A DNA stretch of 6,860 nucleotides from a bacterium (GCA_027622635.1 JAQBYK010000063.1:1-6860), one strand, 5' to 3'. Positions 1 to 6,284 are shown, numbered from the stretch's first letter. The notes: a model not told the origin generated them from the letters alone. A program made the numbers and translations.

Positions 1-75
1 GTACAACTCCTTTCTATCTGAATGATTTTAGGAAAAGTTTAAGGAAATTTAATGATTGGTTGTTAGGGTAGTTGT

Positions 76-906
76 ATGTTAGCAGATGATGTTCAGATAG
101 AAAACCTTCTTGAGAGGATGAGGGATGAGCTTAGGGTTAAGGGACGTAGTAAACGGACTATTAAAGCTTATGTACATTGTTTAAAAAGTTATTTGCATGA
201 GGTTGCAGATTGGAGGCAGTTTGATGAAGTCCAAATTAAGAGTTTTCTTCTCCAAAAACATGATAAAAATTATGCTTCTTCAACAATCAATATCTATCTC
301 AATTCCATTAAGTTTTTTTATAAACGTATCCTTGGTATTAGCGATTTCATCAAAATTAGTTTTGTGAAACGTAGAAAAAGGCTCCCTGTTGTGCTTTCCC
401 GGGATGAAGTTCGTAAAATTATTGATGTTATCTCTAATGAAAAACATCGCTTGATTATCTCTCTGGCTTACGGAGCCGGTCTAAGGGTGAGCGAAGTGGT
501 CAGTTTAAAGGTTGCTGATCTGGATTTTAGCAGGAAGCTGGTTTACATCAGAGATGGCAAAGGTAACAAGGATCGGGTAACACTTTTACCGGCTAAATTG
601 GAAGAAGAATTAGGCGAATTTGCATTTTCAAAAGATGCTAACAAGTATGTTTTTCCCAGTCAGATGGGTGGAAAGCTTGTTACCAGGACTGTGCAGAAGG
701 TTTTTGAAAATTCAATTGCAAGGGCTAACATCAAGAAAAATGCCAGTTTTCATTCCCTGCGTCATAGTTTTGCGACGCATCTGCTTGAGAATGGTACGGA
801 TATTCGCTATGTGCAGAGTTTTCTGGGACACAAGAGTATCAAAACCACCCAAATCTATACCAGGGTGACTGCTTTTGGAATAGCCAGGGTGGAAAGCCCG
901 CTATAG
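76..906 (+). CDS. Tyrosine recombinase/integrase (XerC/XerD/XerA-like)
   Basis: Site-specific recombinase that should cut and rejoin DNA through a covalent 3'-phosphotyrosine intermediate. The 276-residue protein has an N-terminal SAM-like core-binding domain (about residues 8-90) and a C-terminal catalytic domain (about 105-270). All six catalytic residues are visible: Arg137 in GAGLRVSE, Lys162 in GKGNKDR, His226 and Arg229 in HSLRH, His252 in LGHKS, and nucleophile Tyr261 in QIYTRV. The length matches Xer-type enzymes (about 275-300) and there is no arm-binding domain of lambda-integrase type. The ATG at 76 leaves only a few residues before the first helix and has a weak AGGG 7 bases upstream. 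It could be the chromosome-dimer resolvase or the integrase of a small mobile element; the sequence does not decide. The RHH gene downstream is in the same direction. The family is certain, the biological role is not. Confidence 0.95.
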   Translation: MLADDVQIENLLERMRDELRVKGRSKRTIKAYVHCLKSYLHEVADWRQFDEVQIKSFLLQKHDKNYASSTINIYLNSIKFFYKRILGISDFIKISFVKRRKRLPVVLSRDEVRKIIDVISNEKHRLIISLAYGAGLRVSEVVSLKVADLDFSRKLVYIRDGKGNKDRVTLLPAKLEEELGEFAFSKDANKYVFPSQMGGKLVTRTVQKVFENSIARANIKKNASFHSLRHSFATHLLENGTDIRYVQSFLGHKSIKTTQIYTRVTAFGIARVESPL

Positions 907-907
907 C

Positions 908-936
908 TTGATTTTGTAGCTATACTTTTGTATACG
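908..936 (+). promoter_or_regulatory. Possible sigma70 promoter for the RHH gene
   Basis: TTGATT at 908-913 and TATACG at 931-936 are separated by exactly 17 bases. The -35 matches the consensus at 4 of 6 positions and the -10 at 4 of 6, lacking the final T, so this is only a moderate match. Transcription would start near 943, giving a leader of about 44 bases before the ATG at 987. The promoter starts immediately after the recombinase stop codon. Confidence 0.35.
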
Positions 937-954
937 TGTAACCATGTATAAGTG
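921..954. repeat. Cluster of GTATA/TATAC palindromes in the recombinase-RHH gap
   Basis: Two overlapping inverted repeats are visible. TATAC (921-925) and GTATA (930-934) flank a TTTT loop. TATACGTG (931-938) and CATGTATA (943-950) flank TAAC, with 7 of 8 positions complementary. There is also a direct repeat, GTATACGTG (930-938) and GTATAAGTG (946-954), offset by 16 bases. Such short repeated half-sites suit a dimeric or tetrameric RHH protein, and the candidate -10 box lies inside the second palindrome, suggesting autoregulation. A recombinase core site is the alternative. The function is inferred; only the repeats are seen. Confidence 0.5.
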
Positions 955-986
955 ACGAGAAAAGAAAAATTATTTAAAGAAATATT

Positions 987-1310
987 ATGAAAAAATTAAA
1001 ACTTTGGATCTCTGTTAACAATAAGAATCATCCTTTTACTATTCAACAGGCTTCTCCAAAAAATGAAGTATTGTTTGAGTGTCCGATTGCTAATATTTCT
1101 CAAGGGTTTCTCAAGGAGGATATTGCTGAGCTTTTGATGGATTTACCTGAATTAATCTTAGATGAGATTGCTTATAAAAAAGCACAAAAGGATGTTGTTA
1201 GGTTTAGGCTTAGTGCTGAGGAAAAGAAGAAAATTCAGCGATACGCTTTCAAAAGTGGCTTCAACTCTATTTCGAGCTATCTTAGGGCAATTGCGCTTAA
1301 GAAGGTTTAG
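987..1310 (+). CDS. Small ribbon-helix-helix DNA-binding protein
   Basis: A 107-residue protein in two parts. Residues 69-106 look like a ribbon-helix-helix (CopG/Arc/MobC-type) fold: a beta strand (VVRFRLS, 70-76), helix A (AEEKKKIQRYAFKSG), a turn at Gly91-Phe92-Asn93, and helix B (SISSYLRAIAL). This fold normally dimerises and places its strands in the DNA major groove. The N-terminal part (1-68) has short beta-like stretches and an acidic helix (about 40-65, rich in Leu, Asp and Glu) that I do not recognise; it may bind a partner protein or a toxin. It lies 80 bases after the tyrosine recombinase gene on the same strand, behind a palindrome cluster that may be its operator. Possible roles are autorepressor, antitoxin, or accessory factor for recombination or mobilisation. 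No toxin gene is adjacent. The RHH fold is fairly sure, the role is unknown. Confidence 0.8.
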   Translation: MKKLKLWISVNNKNHPFTIQQASPKNEVLFECPIANISQGFLKEDIAELLMDLPELILDEIAYKKAQKDVVRFRLSAEEKKKIQRYAFKSGFNSISSYLRAIALKKV

Positions 1311-1316
1311 CATCAT

Positions 1317-1347
1317 AAAAAAGAGCCCAATTTTCATTGAGCTCTTT
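1317..1347 (-). terminator. Intrinsic terminator of dnaK
   Basis: An inverted repeat with 12-base arms (1320-1331 and 1336-1347) and a TTTC loop. Read from the minus strand, every position can pair (position 1327 with 1340 becomes a G-U wobble) and the stem runs into a six-U tract (1322-1317), the classic intrinsic form. Read from the plus strand, the same position is a C-A mismatch and the downstream sequence is poor in T. It therefore mainly serves dnaK, whose stop is 24 bases away, while lying only a few bases from the stop of the convergent RHH gene. Confidence 0.85.
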
Positions 1348-1370
1348 GAACTATCGATTATCTGAGAAAT

Positions 1371-3326
1371 CTATTTTTTACTTTTTTCCTCTTCTTTCTC
1401 ATCCTTCTTCTCGTCTACTACCTCCGCTTCAACTACGTCGTCTTTTTTCCCTTTCTCGTAAACCTTAACGTCATCGTCTGATTCTTCGCTCTTTCCTTCG
1501 CCGGCTCCTGTAGCTCCGGCATCCTTGTAGATTTCCGCTCCCACTTTCTGGATTTCTGTGCTTAGTTCTTCATAGGCTTTCTCGATATCTTCTGTTTTTG
1601 TGTCTTTTTCTTCCAGTACTTTCTTCAATGCATCGATTTTTTCCTGGACCGGTTTTTTGAGATCGTCGGAAACTTTTTCAGCGTTATCTTTGAGTGTTTT
1701 TTCGGATTGGAAAATCAGAGACTCGGCTTTATTTCTTAACTCAATCTTTTCTTTCTTGGCTTTGTCTTCATCTGCAAATTTTTCCGCTTCTTTTTGCATC
1801 TTATCAATATCTTCATCGCTCATGTTTGAGCTTCCACTGATGGTTATGTGTTGTTCCTTGCCGGTTCCCTTGTCTATGGCTTTAACGTTTAGAATTCCAT
1901 TGGAATCAATATCAAAAGTTACTTCTATTTGCGGTACTCCTCGTGGTGCCGGAGCTATTCCATCCAGATTGAATCTACCTAGCGATTTATTATCAGCTGC
2001 CATTGGGCGCTCTCCTTGTGAAACGTGTACTTCAACTGCCGGTTGATTGTCTGCTGCTGTAGAGAATGTTTGAGATTTTGAAGTAGGTATTGCGCTGTTT
2101 CTTTCGATAAGAACAGTATTTACTCCCCCCAAGGTCTCAATACCAAGTGATAGGGGACATACGTCTACCAACAATATGTCTTTAACGTCTGAATCACCTG
2201 ATAGGATTCCTCCCTGTATTGCAGCTCCCATAGCTACCACTTCGTCCGGATTCAGTCCACGATGTGGGTCTTTGCCGAAAATCTCCTTAACCTTTGCCTG
2301 TACAGCCGGCATACGAGTTGATCCTCCAACAAGAATTACTTCGTGAATGTCGCTTTCGAAAATCTTTGAATCTTCCATGGCCTTTCTGCATGGTTCTACA
2401 GTTCTTTCTATCAGATCCGAAACTAAATCTTCAAGTTTTGAACGTGAAAGTTTTGTTTCGAAATTTTTAGGTCCGTTTGAGTCAACGGTCAAATAGGGGA
2501 GTGATATTGTAGTTTCGTGGTTTGAAGAAAGTTCGCATTTAGCCTTTTCCGCGGCTTCCTTGACTCTTTGTAGTGCTAATTTATCGTTTGAAACATCAAT
2601 TCCTTGCTCTTTCTTGAATTCGTCTATGATCCATTGCATTACAATTTGATCGAAATCATCGCCACCGAGTTGAGTATCTCCGTTTGTGGCTTTTACCTGA
2701 AAGACACCGTCTCCGAGTTCCAGAATGGAAACGTCAAATGTTCCTCCACCAAGATCGAATACAACGACATTTTTGTCATTACCTTTTTTGTCAATTCCGT
2801 ATGCGAGTGCGGCTGCAGTTGGTTCATTGATGATTCTTTTTACATCAAGACCGGCGATTTTACCGGCGTCTTTTGTTGCTTGTCTTTGAGAATCATTGAA
2901 GTATGCGGGCACTGTGATTACAGCTTCTTTAACTTCTTGACCCAAGTATGCTTCCGCGTCCGCCTTGAGTTTTTGTAGTACCATTGCGGATATTTCCTCA
3001 GGTCTTTTTTGATCGCCATCCAGAATGATATCAACTTCTCCATTCTTTCCTTTAGCGGTTTTAAAAGCGACTCTATCAATATCTTTTTTAGCTTCGCTAT
3101 ATTTGTGGCCAATGAATCGTTTAGCTGAGTAAATAGTATTATCCGGATTTGTTGTAGCCTGGTTTTTAGCGGATACACCAACTCGGCGTTCACCGTCTTT
3201 TATTGCTACAACAGATGGGGTGGTGCGAGCACCCTCGGAGTTAGGGATGACTGTTGCTTCGCCTCCTTCCATTACGGCTACACAAGAATTTGTAGTTCCC
3301 AAATCAATTCCTATTATTTTAGACAT
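1371..3326 (-). CDS. dnaK: Chaperone protein DnaK (Hsp70)
   Basis: ATP-driven cytosolic chaperone that binds exposed hydrophobic stretches of unfolded proteins and works with DnaJ and GrpE. The 651 residues carry all three Hsp70 signatures: IDLGTTNS (7-14), VFDLGGGTFDVSIL (189-202) and VILVGGSTRMPAVQ (330-343), plus the NEPTAAALAYG loop (167-177). Lys69, Glu168 and Thr196 correspond to the ATPase residues known from E. coli DnaK. The interdomain linker and start of the substrate-binding domain (DILLVDVCPLSLGIET, 383-398) follow, then the beta-sandwich, a helical lid (about 503-605) and a charged Glu/Lys tail. The start is placed at 3326 because MSKIIGIDLGTTNS is the family N-terminus; an in-frame ATG at 3374 would add 16 unrelated residues and lie inside the CIRCE operator. 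It has its own CIRCE-controlled promoter and a terminator, and no dnaJ follows. No Shine-Dalgarno is evident before the ATG. Confidence 0.99.
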   Translation of the reverse strand: MSKIIGIDLGTTNSCVAVMEGGEATVIPNSEGARTTPSVVAIKDGERRVGVSAKNQATTNPDNTIYSAKRFIGHKYSEAKKDIDRVAFKTAKGKNGEVDIILDGDQKRPEEISAMVLQKLKADAEAYLGQEVKEAVITVPAYFNDSQRQATKDAGKIAGLDVKRIINEPTAAALAYGIDKKGNDKNVVVFDLGGGTFDVSILELGDGVFQVKATNGDTQLGGDDFDQIVMQWIIDEFKKEQGIDVSNDKLALQRVKEAAEKAKCELSSNHETTISLPYLTVDSNGPKNFETKLSRSKLEDLVSDLIERTVEPCRKAMEDSKIFESDIHEVILVGGSTRMPAVQAKVKEIFGKDPHRGLNPDEVVAMGAAIQGGILSGDSDVKDILLVDVCPLSLGIETLGGVNTVLIERNSAIPTSKSQTFSTAADNQPAVEVHVSQGERPMAADNKSLGRFNLDGIAPAPRGVPQIEVTFDIDSNGILNVKAIDKGTGKEQHITISGSSNMSDEDIDKMQKEAEKFADEDKAKKEKIELRNKAESLIFQSEKTLKDNAEKVSDDLKKPVQEKIDALKKVLEEKDTKTEDIEKAYEELSTEIQKVGAEIYKDAGATGAGEGKSEESDDDVKVYEKGKKDDVVEAEVVDEKKDEKEEEKSKK

Positions 3327-3363
3327 CTTTAAAAGGGTTAAATTGTATTTTATAGAATATCTA

Positions 3364-3390
3364 TTAGCACTCACTATTATAGAGTGCTAA
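3364..3390 (-). promoter_or_regulatory. CIRCE operator upstream of dnaK (HrcA site)
   Basis: Perfect match to the CIRCE consensus: TTAGCACTC (3364-3372), a 9-base spacer (3373-3381) and GAGTGCTAA (3382-3390). This is the known binding site of the repressor HrcA, which is encoded in this window. The -10 box of the dnaK promoter fills most of the spacer, so bound HrcA would block RNA polymerase directly. The transcribed part could also act as a leader hairpin. Confidence 0.97.
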
Positions 3391-3404
3391 GTTAGAGTGG
3401 TCAA
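3376..3404 (-). promoter_or_regulatory. Sigma70 promoter of dnaK
   Basis: Read on the minus strand, TTGACC (3404-3399) and a consensus TATAAT (3381-3376) are separated by exactly 17 bases. Transcription should start near 3369, giving an untranslated leader of about 43 bases. The -10 box sits in the CIRCE spacer. The promoter lies just after the stop codon of the upstream membrane-protein gene, so dnaK can be transcribed independently of hrcA-grpE. Confidence 0.88.
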
Positions 3405-3421
3405 GGGAATTTTGGGATAAT

Positions 3422-3934
3422 TTACCGGATAGAGTAGTAAACAATTCCGCCTGTTATTCCAAGGCAAAAAAGAATTATAATTACGAAAGCGATCCAGGTT
3501 GCCTTCATTGATAGCCCCAAAACCTTCATTACTTCATTCGGCATACCAATACCCTCGTATTTACCCGGGAAAGTTTTTTTCATTGTATTTAATATATCTA
3601 TGCAAATTTTATTATCCGTGAATAGTGGCAGATAAATTTGTTTTTTCTTTTCTTGTCCATGCTCTTTGTATGCAATGATCAGTTGAGCATTTTTATCCGG
3701 AAGTTGGTTAAAATCGATGTTTTTATTTACCTTTTGAAAAGGTGCATACTTTTTTTTCGTTAGTGCGTATGAAAGCGCGCCCGGGCCTAACGCGTATCTG
3801 GTTACCGGAACAAGCTGTATTGCGAAACCTGTGATTTGGCTTTCCTGTATGTTTTTGTTTTTGTAAGAGATCATTTCTCTGGAAATACCTATTTTGTGTG
3901 TTGACCATAGGACTTTGTATTCAAATTGTTGCAT
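3422..3934 (-). CDS. C-terminally membrane-anchored protein, PH-like, unknown function
   Basis: I do not recognise a named family. The 170 residues consist of a soluble N-terminal part (1-145) and one strongly hydrophobic helix near the C-terminus (about 147-167, WIAFVIIILFCLGITGGIVYY), ending in SIR. There is no signal peptide. A tail anchor with the body in the cytosol is the simplest topology, though the opposite is possible. The pattern of short beta strands early on (YKVLWSTHKIGISREMISYK, 6-25) followed by a helix before the membrane segment (about 108-122) resembles bacterial PH-like domains, but that is a fold guess. The gene begins 24 bases after the grpE stop on the same strand, so it is probably co-transcribed with hrcA-grpE under HrcA control and ends just before the dnaK promoter. 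A link to stress at the membrane is suggested only by position. Confidence 0.8.
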   Translation of the reverse strand: MQQFEYKVLWSTHKIGISREMISYKNKNIQESQITGFAIQLVPVTRYALGPGALSYALTKKKYAPFQKVNKNIDFNQLPDKNAQLIIAYKEHGQEKKKQIYLPLFTDNKICIDILNTMKKTFPGKYEGIGMPNEVMKVLGLSMKATWIAFVIIILFCLGITGGIVYYSIR

Positions 3935-3958
3935 AAAGAGTGTGGTTAAATGTTTATA

Positions 3959-4447
3959 TTAACTGCCATCGCCAACTTTGACTTTGGCGTGGCGGATTAC
4001 TTTGTTTCCCAACATATACCCTTTTTCGAGTTCTTCAATTACAGTGTCTTTTTCTCCCGGTCCTTGGGCTAAAGCCTCATGGAGATCCGGATCAAATGGT
4101 TTATTTAGAGTTTCCATAGCTACTAATCCAAGTTCATTATATATTTGGTGGAGTTGGTTTATAGACATTTCAACTCCTTTAAACCATTCTTCTGCGCCTT
4201 CCGGTACATGTTGGCTCGCCCTATCCAGATTGTCGAGTATTGGTAGTGTTTGTCTTAGCAAATCCACGTTAGCCAGTGTTATAAGTAGTTTTCGCTCTTC
4301 CTCTTGTCTGCGTTTTAGGTTTTGCATATCGGCCATAGTGCGTTTGGCCAATTCTGTCATTTCTTCAAGATCTTTGCGCAGTTTTTCAAGCTCGTCATGT
4401 TTACCTGCCTCTTTTTTTGCTTTCTCAACTTTCTTTTTAAGATCCAT
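3959..4447 (-). CDS. grpE: Nucleotide exchange factor GrpE
   Basis: Cytosolic cochaperone that releases ADP from DnaK and so resets the chaperone cycle. The 162-residue protein has a charged, heptad-rich N-terminal helix (about 1-58) that forms the long dimer coiled coil, a helical-bundle region (about 60-108) and the C-terminal beta-wing (about 110-160), which contacts DnaK. The GrpE signature is clear: PFDPDLHEAL (117-126) followed by EKGYMLGNKVIRHAKVKVG (141-159). It is slightly short for the family (usually 170-200) because the disordered N-terminal tail is almost absent. Its ATG lies inside the end of hrcA, an 11-base overlap in another frame, which points to translational coupling; no Shine-Dalgarno is visible. 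It should be co-transcribed with hrcA from the CIRCE-controlled promoter. Confidence 0.97.
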   Translation of the reverse strand: MDLKKKVEKAKKEAGKHDELEKLRKDLEEMTELAKRTMADMQNLKRRQEEERKLLITLANVDLLRQTLPILDNLDRASQHVPEGAEEWFKGVEMSINQLHQIYNELGLVAMETLNKPFDPDLHEALAQGPGEKDTVIEELEKGYMLGNKVIRHAKVKVGDGS

Positions 4448-5156
4448 TTAGTAATTTTTTAATTTCTTCAAGTAATACTATATTGTATGCGTAGTTCATG
4501 CGTTTTGGTCCAAGAATTCCCAGATATCCTTCAAATCCATCTTTCAAATATTTACTTACAATGATACTACAACTTTGTATTTGTGGAAGAATATTTTCTT
4601 CACCAATAAAGGTGCGGATATTTTCTGTGATATCGAGTGACCTTAGAGTGTTTACGAAGTTATCACCTCGCTCAAGTACCTCAATTACCTCACTTGCCCT
4701 TACTGAATCGTGTGAAAACTCCGGTTCTCGGAGTACATTAGACATTCCCAGGAAAAATGTCCTTGGATTGTCCGGAGTAGTTGCAAAACTAACGGATTTA
4801 GTGGCTCGTGCAAGTAGCGAAACGGCATCATATAGCTCTTCCTTAACTTTTTCCACCTTATATTGTTTGCGAATTGTTTTTAGTGCTATGAGCGCTTCTT
4901 CTCTCGCTTTGCCAAAATCCGCCATTTCATCTACAAATAGGCGATAACCTTTGTCGGTTGGGATTCTTCCAGCGGAAGTGTGTGGTTGTTGAATATATCC
5001 GCTACGCTCAAGAGACATCATGTCGTTTCTTATTGTGGCGGGGGATACGTGAAACTGATAGCTTACCAGGATAGTGTTAGATCCAACCGGTTCAGCTGTG
5101 TTTATGAAATGTTTTACTATCGCTTGTAGCACTCTTTTTTTTCGTTCCTCTGACAT
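4437..5156 (-). CDS. hrcA: Heat-inducible transcription repressor HrcA (short form)
   Basis: Repressor that binds CIRCE operators and shuts off chaperone genes when folding capacity is sufficient. Residues 1-75 form the winged helix-turn-helix: the recognition region VSPATIRNDMMSLE (37-50) and the conserved HTSAGRIPTDKGYRLFVDE (59-77). The C-terminal end keeps the family motif LGILGPKRMNYA (212-223). At 239 residues it lacks about 100 residues compared with typical HrcA (about 340). The simplest reading is loss of the inserted dimerisation domain within the GAF-like part. The frame is continuous and both ends are conserved, so this looks like a natural short form rather than a broken gene. 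It is preceded by its own CIRCE and promoter, so it is autoregulated, and it overlaps grpE by 11 bases. The ATG at 5156 fits the family N-terminus. Confidence 0.94.
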   Translation of the reverse strand: MSEERKKRVLQAIVKHFINTAEPVGSNTILVSYQFHVSPATIRNDMMSLERSGYIQQPHTSAGRIPTDKGYRLFVDEMADFGKAREEALIALKTIRKQYKVEKVKEELYDAVSLLARATKSVSFATTPDNPRTFFLGMSNVLREPEFSHDSVRASEVIEVLERGDNFVNTLRSLDITENIRTFIGEENILPQIQSCSIIVSKYLKDGFEGYLGILGPKRMNYAYNIVLLEEIKKLLNGS

Positions 5157-5172
5157 GGTGTCTTGGTTTGCC

Positions 5173-5199
5173 TTAGCACTTGATAGTATATAGTGCTAA
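5173..5199 (-). promoter_or_regulatory. CIRCE-like operator upstream of hrcA
   Basis: TTAGCACTT (5173-5181), a 9-base spacer, and TAGTGCTAA (5191-5199). Each arm matches the CIRCE consensus at 8 of 9 positions, and both differences are at the innermost base, leaving that pair non-complementary. Outside the core, the symmetry extends one further base pair (5172 with 5200). It sits on the hrcA promoter in the same register as the perfect copy before dnaK, which strongly supports HrcA autoregulation. Confidence 0.92.
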
Positions 5200-5213
5200 G
5201 TTGGGGCTGTAAA
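5185..5213 (-). promoter_or_regulatory. Sigma70 promoter of hrcA-grpE
   Basis: On the minus strand, TTTACA (5213-5208) and TATACT (5190-5185) each match the consensus at 5 of 6 positions and are separated by 17 bases. The -10 lies in the CIRCE spacer and the -35 begins 14 bases upstream of the operator, exactly as at dnaK. The -35 lies 3 bases beyond the stop codon of the upstream gapdh gene. I see no terminator in between, so read-through from gapdh is also possible. Confidence 0.82.
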
Positions 5214-5216
5214 GAC

Positions 5217-6284
5217 TTACCCTTTTGAGCCAACTGCCCATTCCCAAACTCTGTTTGAGTAACCCCATTCATTATCGTACCAGCTACTAACTGCAATAAC
5301 TTGTCCTCTTACACTTAACAGTAAAGTTGGAACAATGCTTGATTCGGGTCTACCAATTATATCTCTCGATACCAGTGGGTCGTTTGTAACCGCCAGTATT
5401 CCTTTTAATCTACCTAATGCGGCTTTCTGAATAGCTTTTCTTACTTTTTCCGGATCTTGTTCGTCTTTCATAAAAAGATCTAAATGTAGAATTGATCCAT
5501 CCGGCACAGGTACCCTGTCACAATTGCCAATTAATTTTCCTGCTAACTCCGGCATTATTTTCCCAACCGCTACTGATGCTCCCGTGCCGGTTGGAATTAT
5601 GTTTTCCGCAGCTGCTCTTGCCCTGAATACATCACTGTGAGGACCATCTCCAAGGTTTTGATCATTAGTATAAGCATGAGTTGTTCGAAGCACTCCTCCT
5701 TGGATTTCCCCAATCTCTTCAAGAATAACTTTAAGCAGTGGTCCTGCGGCGTTGGTAGTACAAGAAGCCAGAGATACAACCTCATCTCTTGGATCGTCTT
5801 CATTTACACCAAAAACCACCGTATTATCCACTTCTGTTCCATCTTGGTCCGGCTTACCTGGAACAGTAAGCAATACTCTTTCTGCTCCGGCTTCAAGATG
5901 TCCTGCGGCCTGGCTTCGTTGACGAAATACGCCGGTAGCTTCTATCACTGCATCTACATCAAGATCTCCCCATGGTAATTTACTTGGGTCACGCTCTTGA
6001 TGGTAAGCAATTCTATGTCCGTTAACTATTAGTTGTTGACCTTCATTATCAACTTCCACTTCTCCCGGGAAAGCTCCATGGACGCTGTCTCTTCTAAGAA
6101 GATGAGCCATTGCCGGCAAGGGTGTTAGATCATTTACAGCTACTATATTCAGGCCATTATTTTCGCCAAGTCTAACTGTATGCCTGTCTTCCGTGTCAGG
6201 AGTTCGGGTCTCATTAATTCTCATTAAAGAACGGCCAATTCTTCCAAGACCGTTTATTGCCACACGTGGTGTTTCCGGGGACAT
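5217..6284 (-). CDS. gap: Glyceraldehyde-3-phosphate dehydrogenase, type I
   Basis: Glycolytic enzyme that converts glyceraldehyde-3-phosphate, NAD+ and phosphate to 1,3-bisphosphoglycerate in the cytosol. The N-terminal Rossmann domain has INGLGRIGR (10-18) and VAVNDL (48-53), whose Asp52 is typical of NAD-preferring enzymes. The catalytic Cys175 is in SLASCTTN and the general base His203 in RTTHAYTND; the DGP motif (213-215), NIIPTGTGA (228-236), Arg257 and SSWYDNEWGYSNRV (333-346) complete the active site. At 355 residues it is longer than usual (about 330-340), because about 15 extra residues lie between the first helix and the second strand (about 25-46). The second cysteine often seen in CTTNC is Ala179 here. 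The ATG at 6284 gives the expected N-terminus. The gene stands between an IS remnant and hrcA and probably has its own promoter; no Shine-Dalgarno is visible. Confidence 0.98.
   Translation of the reverse strand: MSPETPRVAINGLGRIGRSLMRINETRTPDTEDRHTVRLGENNGLNIVAVNDLTPLPAMAHLLRRDSVHGAFPGEVEVDNEGQQLIVNGHRIAYHQERDPSKLPWGDLDVDAVIEATGVFRQRSQAAGHLEAGAERVLLTVPGKPDQDGTEVDNTVVFGVNEDDPRDEVVSLASCTTNAAGPLLKVILEEIGEIQGGVLRTTHAYTNDQNLGDGPHSDVFRARAAAENIIPTGTGASVAVGKIMPELAGKLIGNCDRVPVPDGSILHLDLFMKDEQDPEKVRKAIQKAALGRLKGILAVTNDPLVSRDIIGRPESSIVPTLLLSVRGQVIAVSSWYDNEWGYSNRVWEWAVGSKG

Noticed and set aside
921..954. Reading of the palindrome cluster as a dif site
   Set aside because: A XerC/XerD-type 11-6-11 layout gives arms that match each other poorly, and neither resembles the known XerD half-site. 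An operator is at least as likely.
1600..2978. Open frames on the plus strand opposite dnaK (about 150 and 124 codons)
   Set aside because: They are antisense shadows of a highly conserved gene, Ser/Phe/Cys-rich, with no domain pattern or start signals.
3327..3374. Upstream ATG that would extend DnaK by 16 residues
   Set aside because: The added residues do not match any Hsp70 N-terminus, and the ATG lies within the CIRCE operator, about 5 bases upstream of the predicted transcription start.
5200..5219. Possible terminator between gapdh and hrcA
   Set aside because: The only hairpin-forming sequence is the CIRCE itself, which has no following U tract on the minus strand.
76..6284. Idea that UGA is recoded, because all seven intact genes stop with TAA or TAG
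   Set aside because: Seven genes are too few, and no in-frame TGA interrupts any of the conserved proteins, so there is no positive evidence for recoding.
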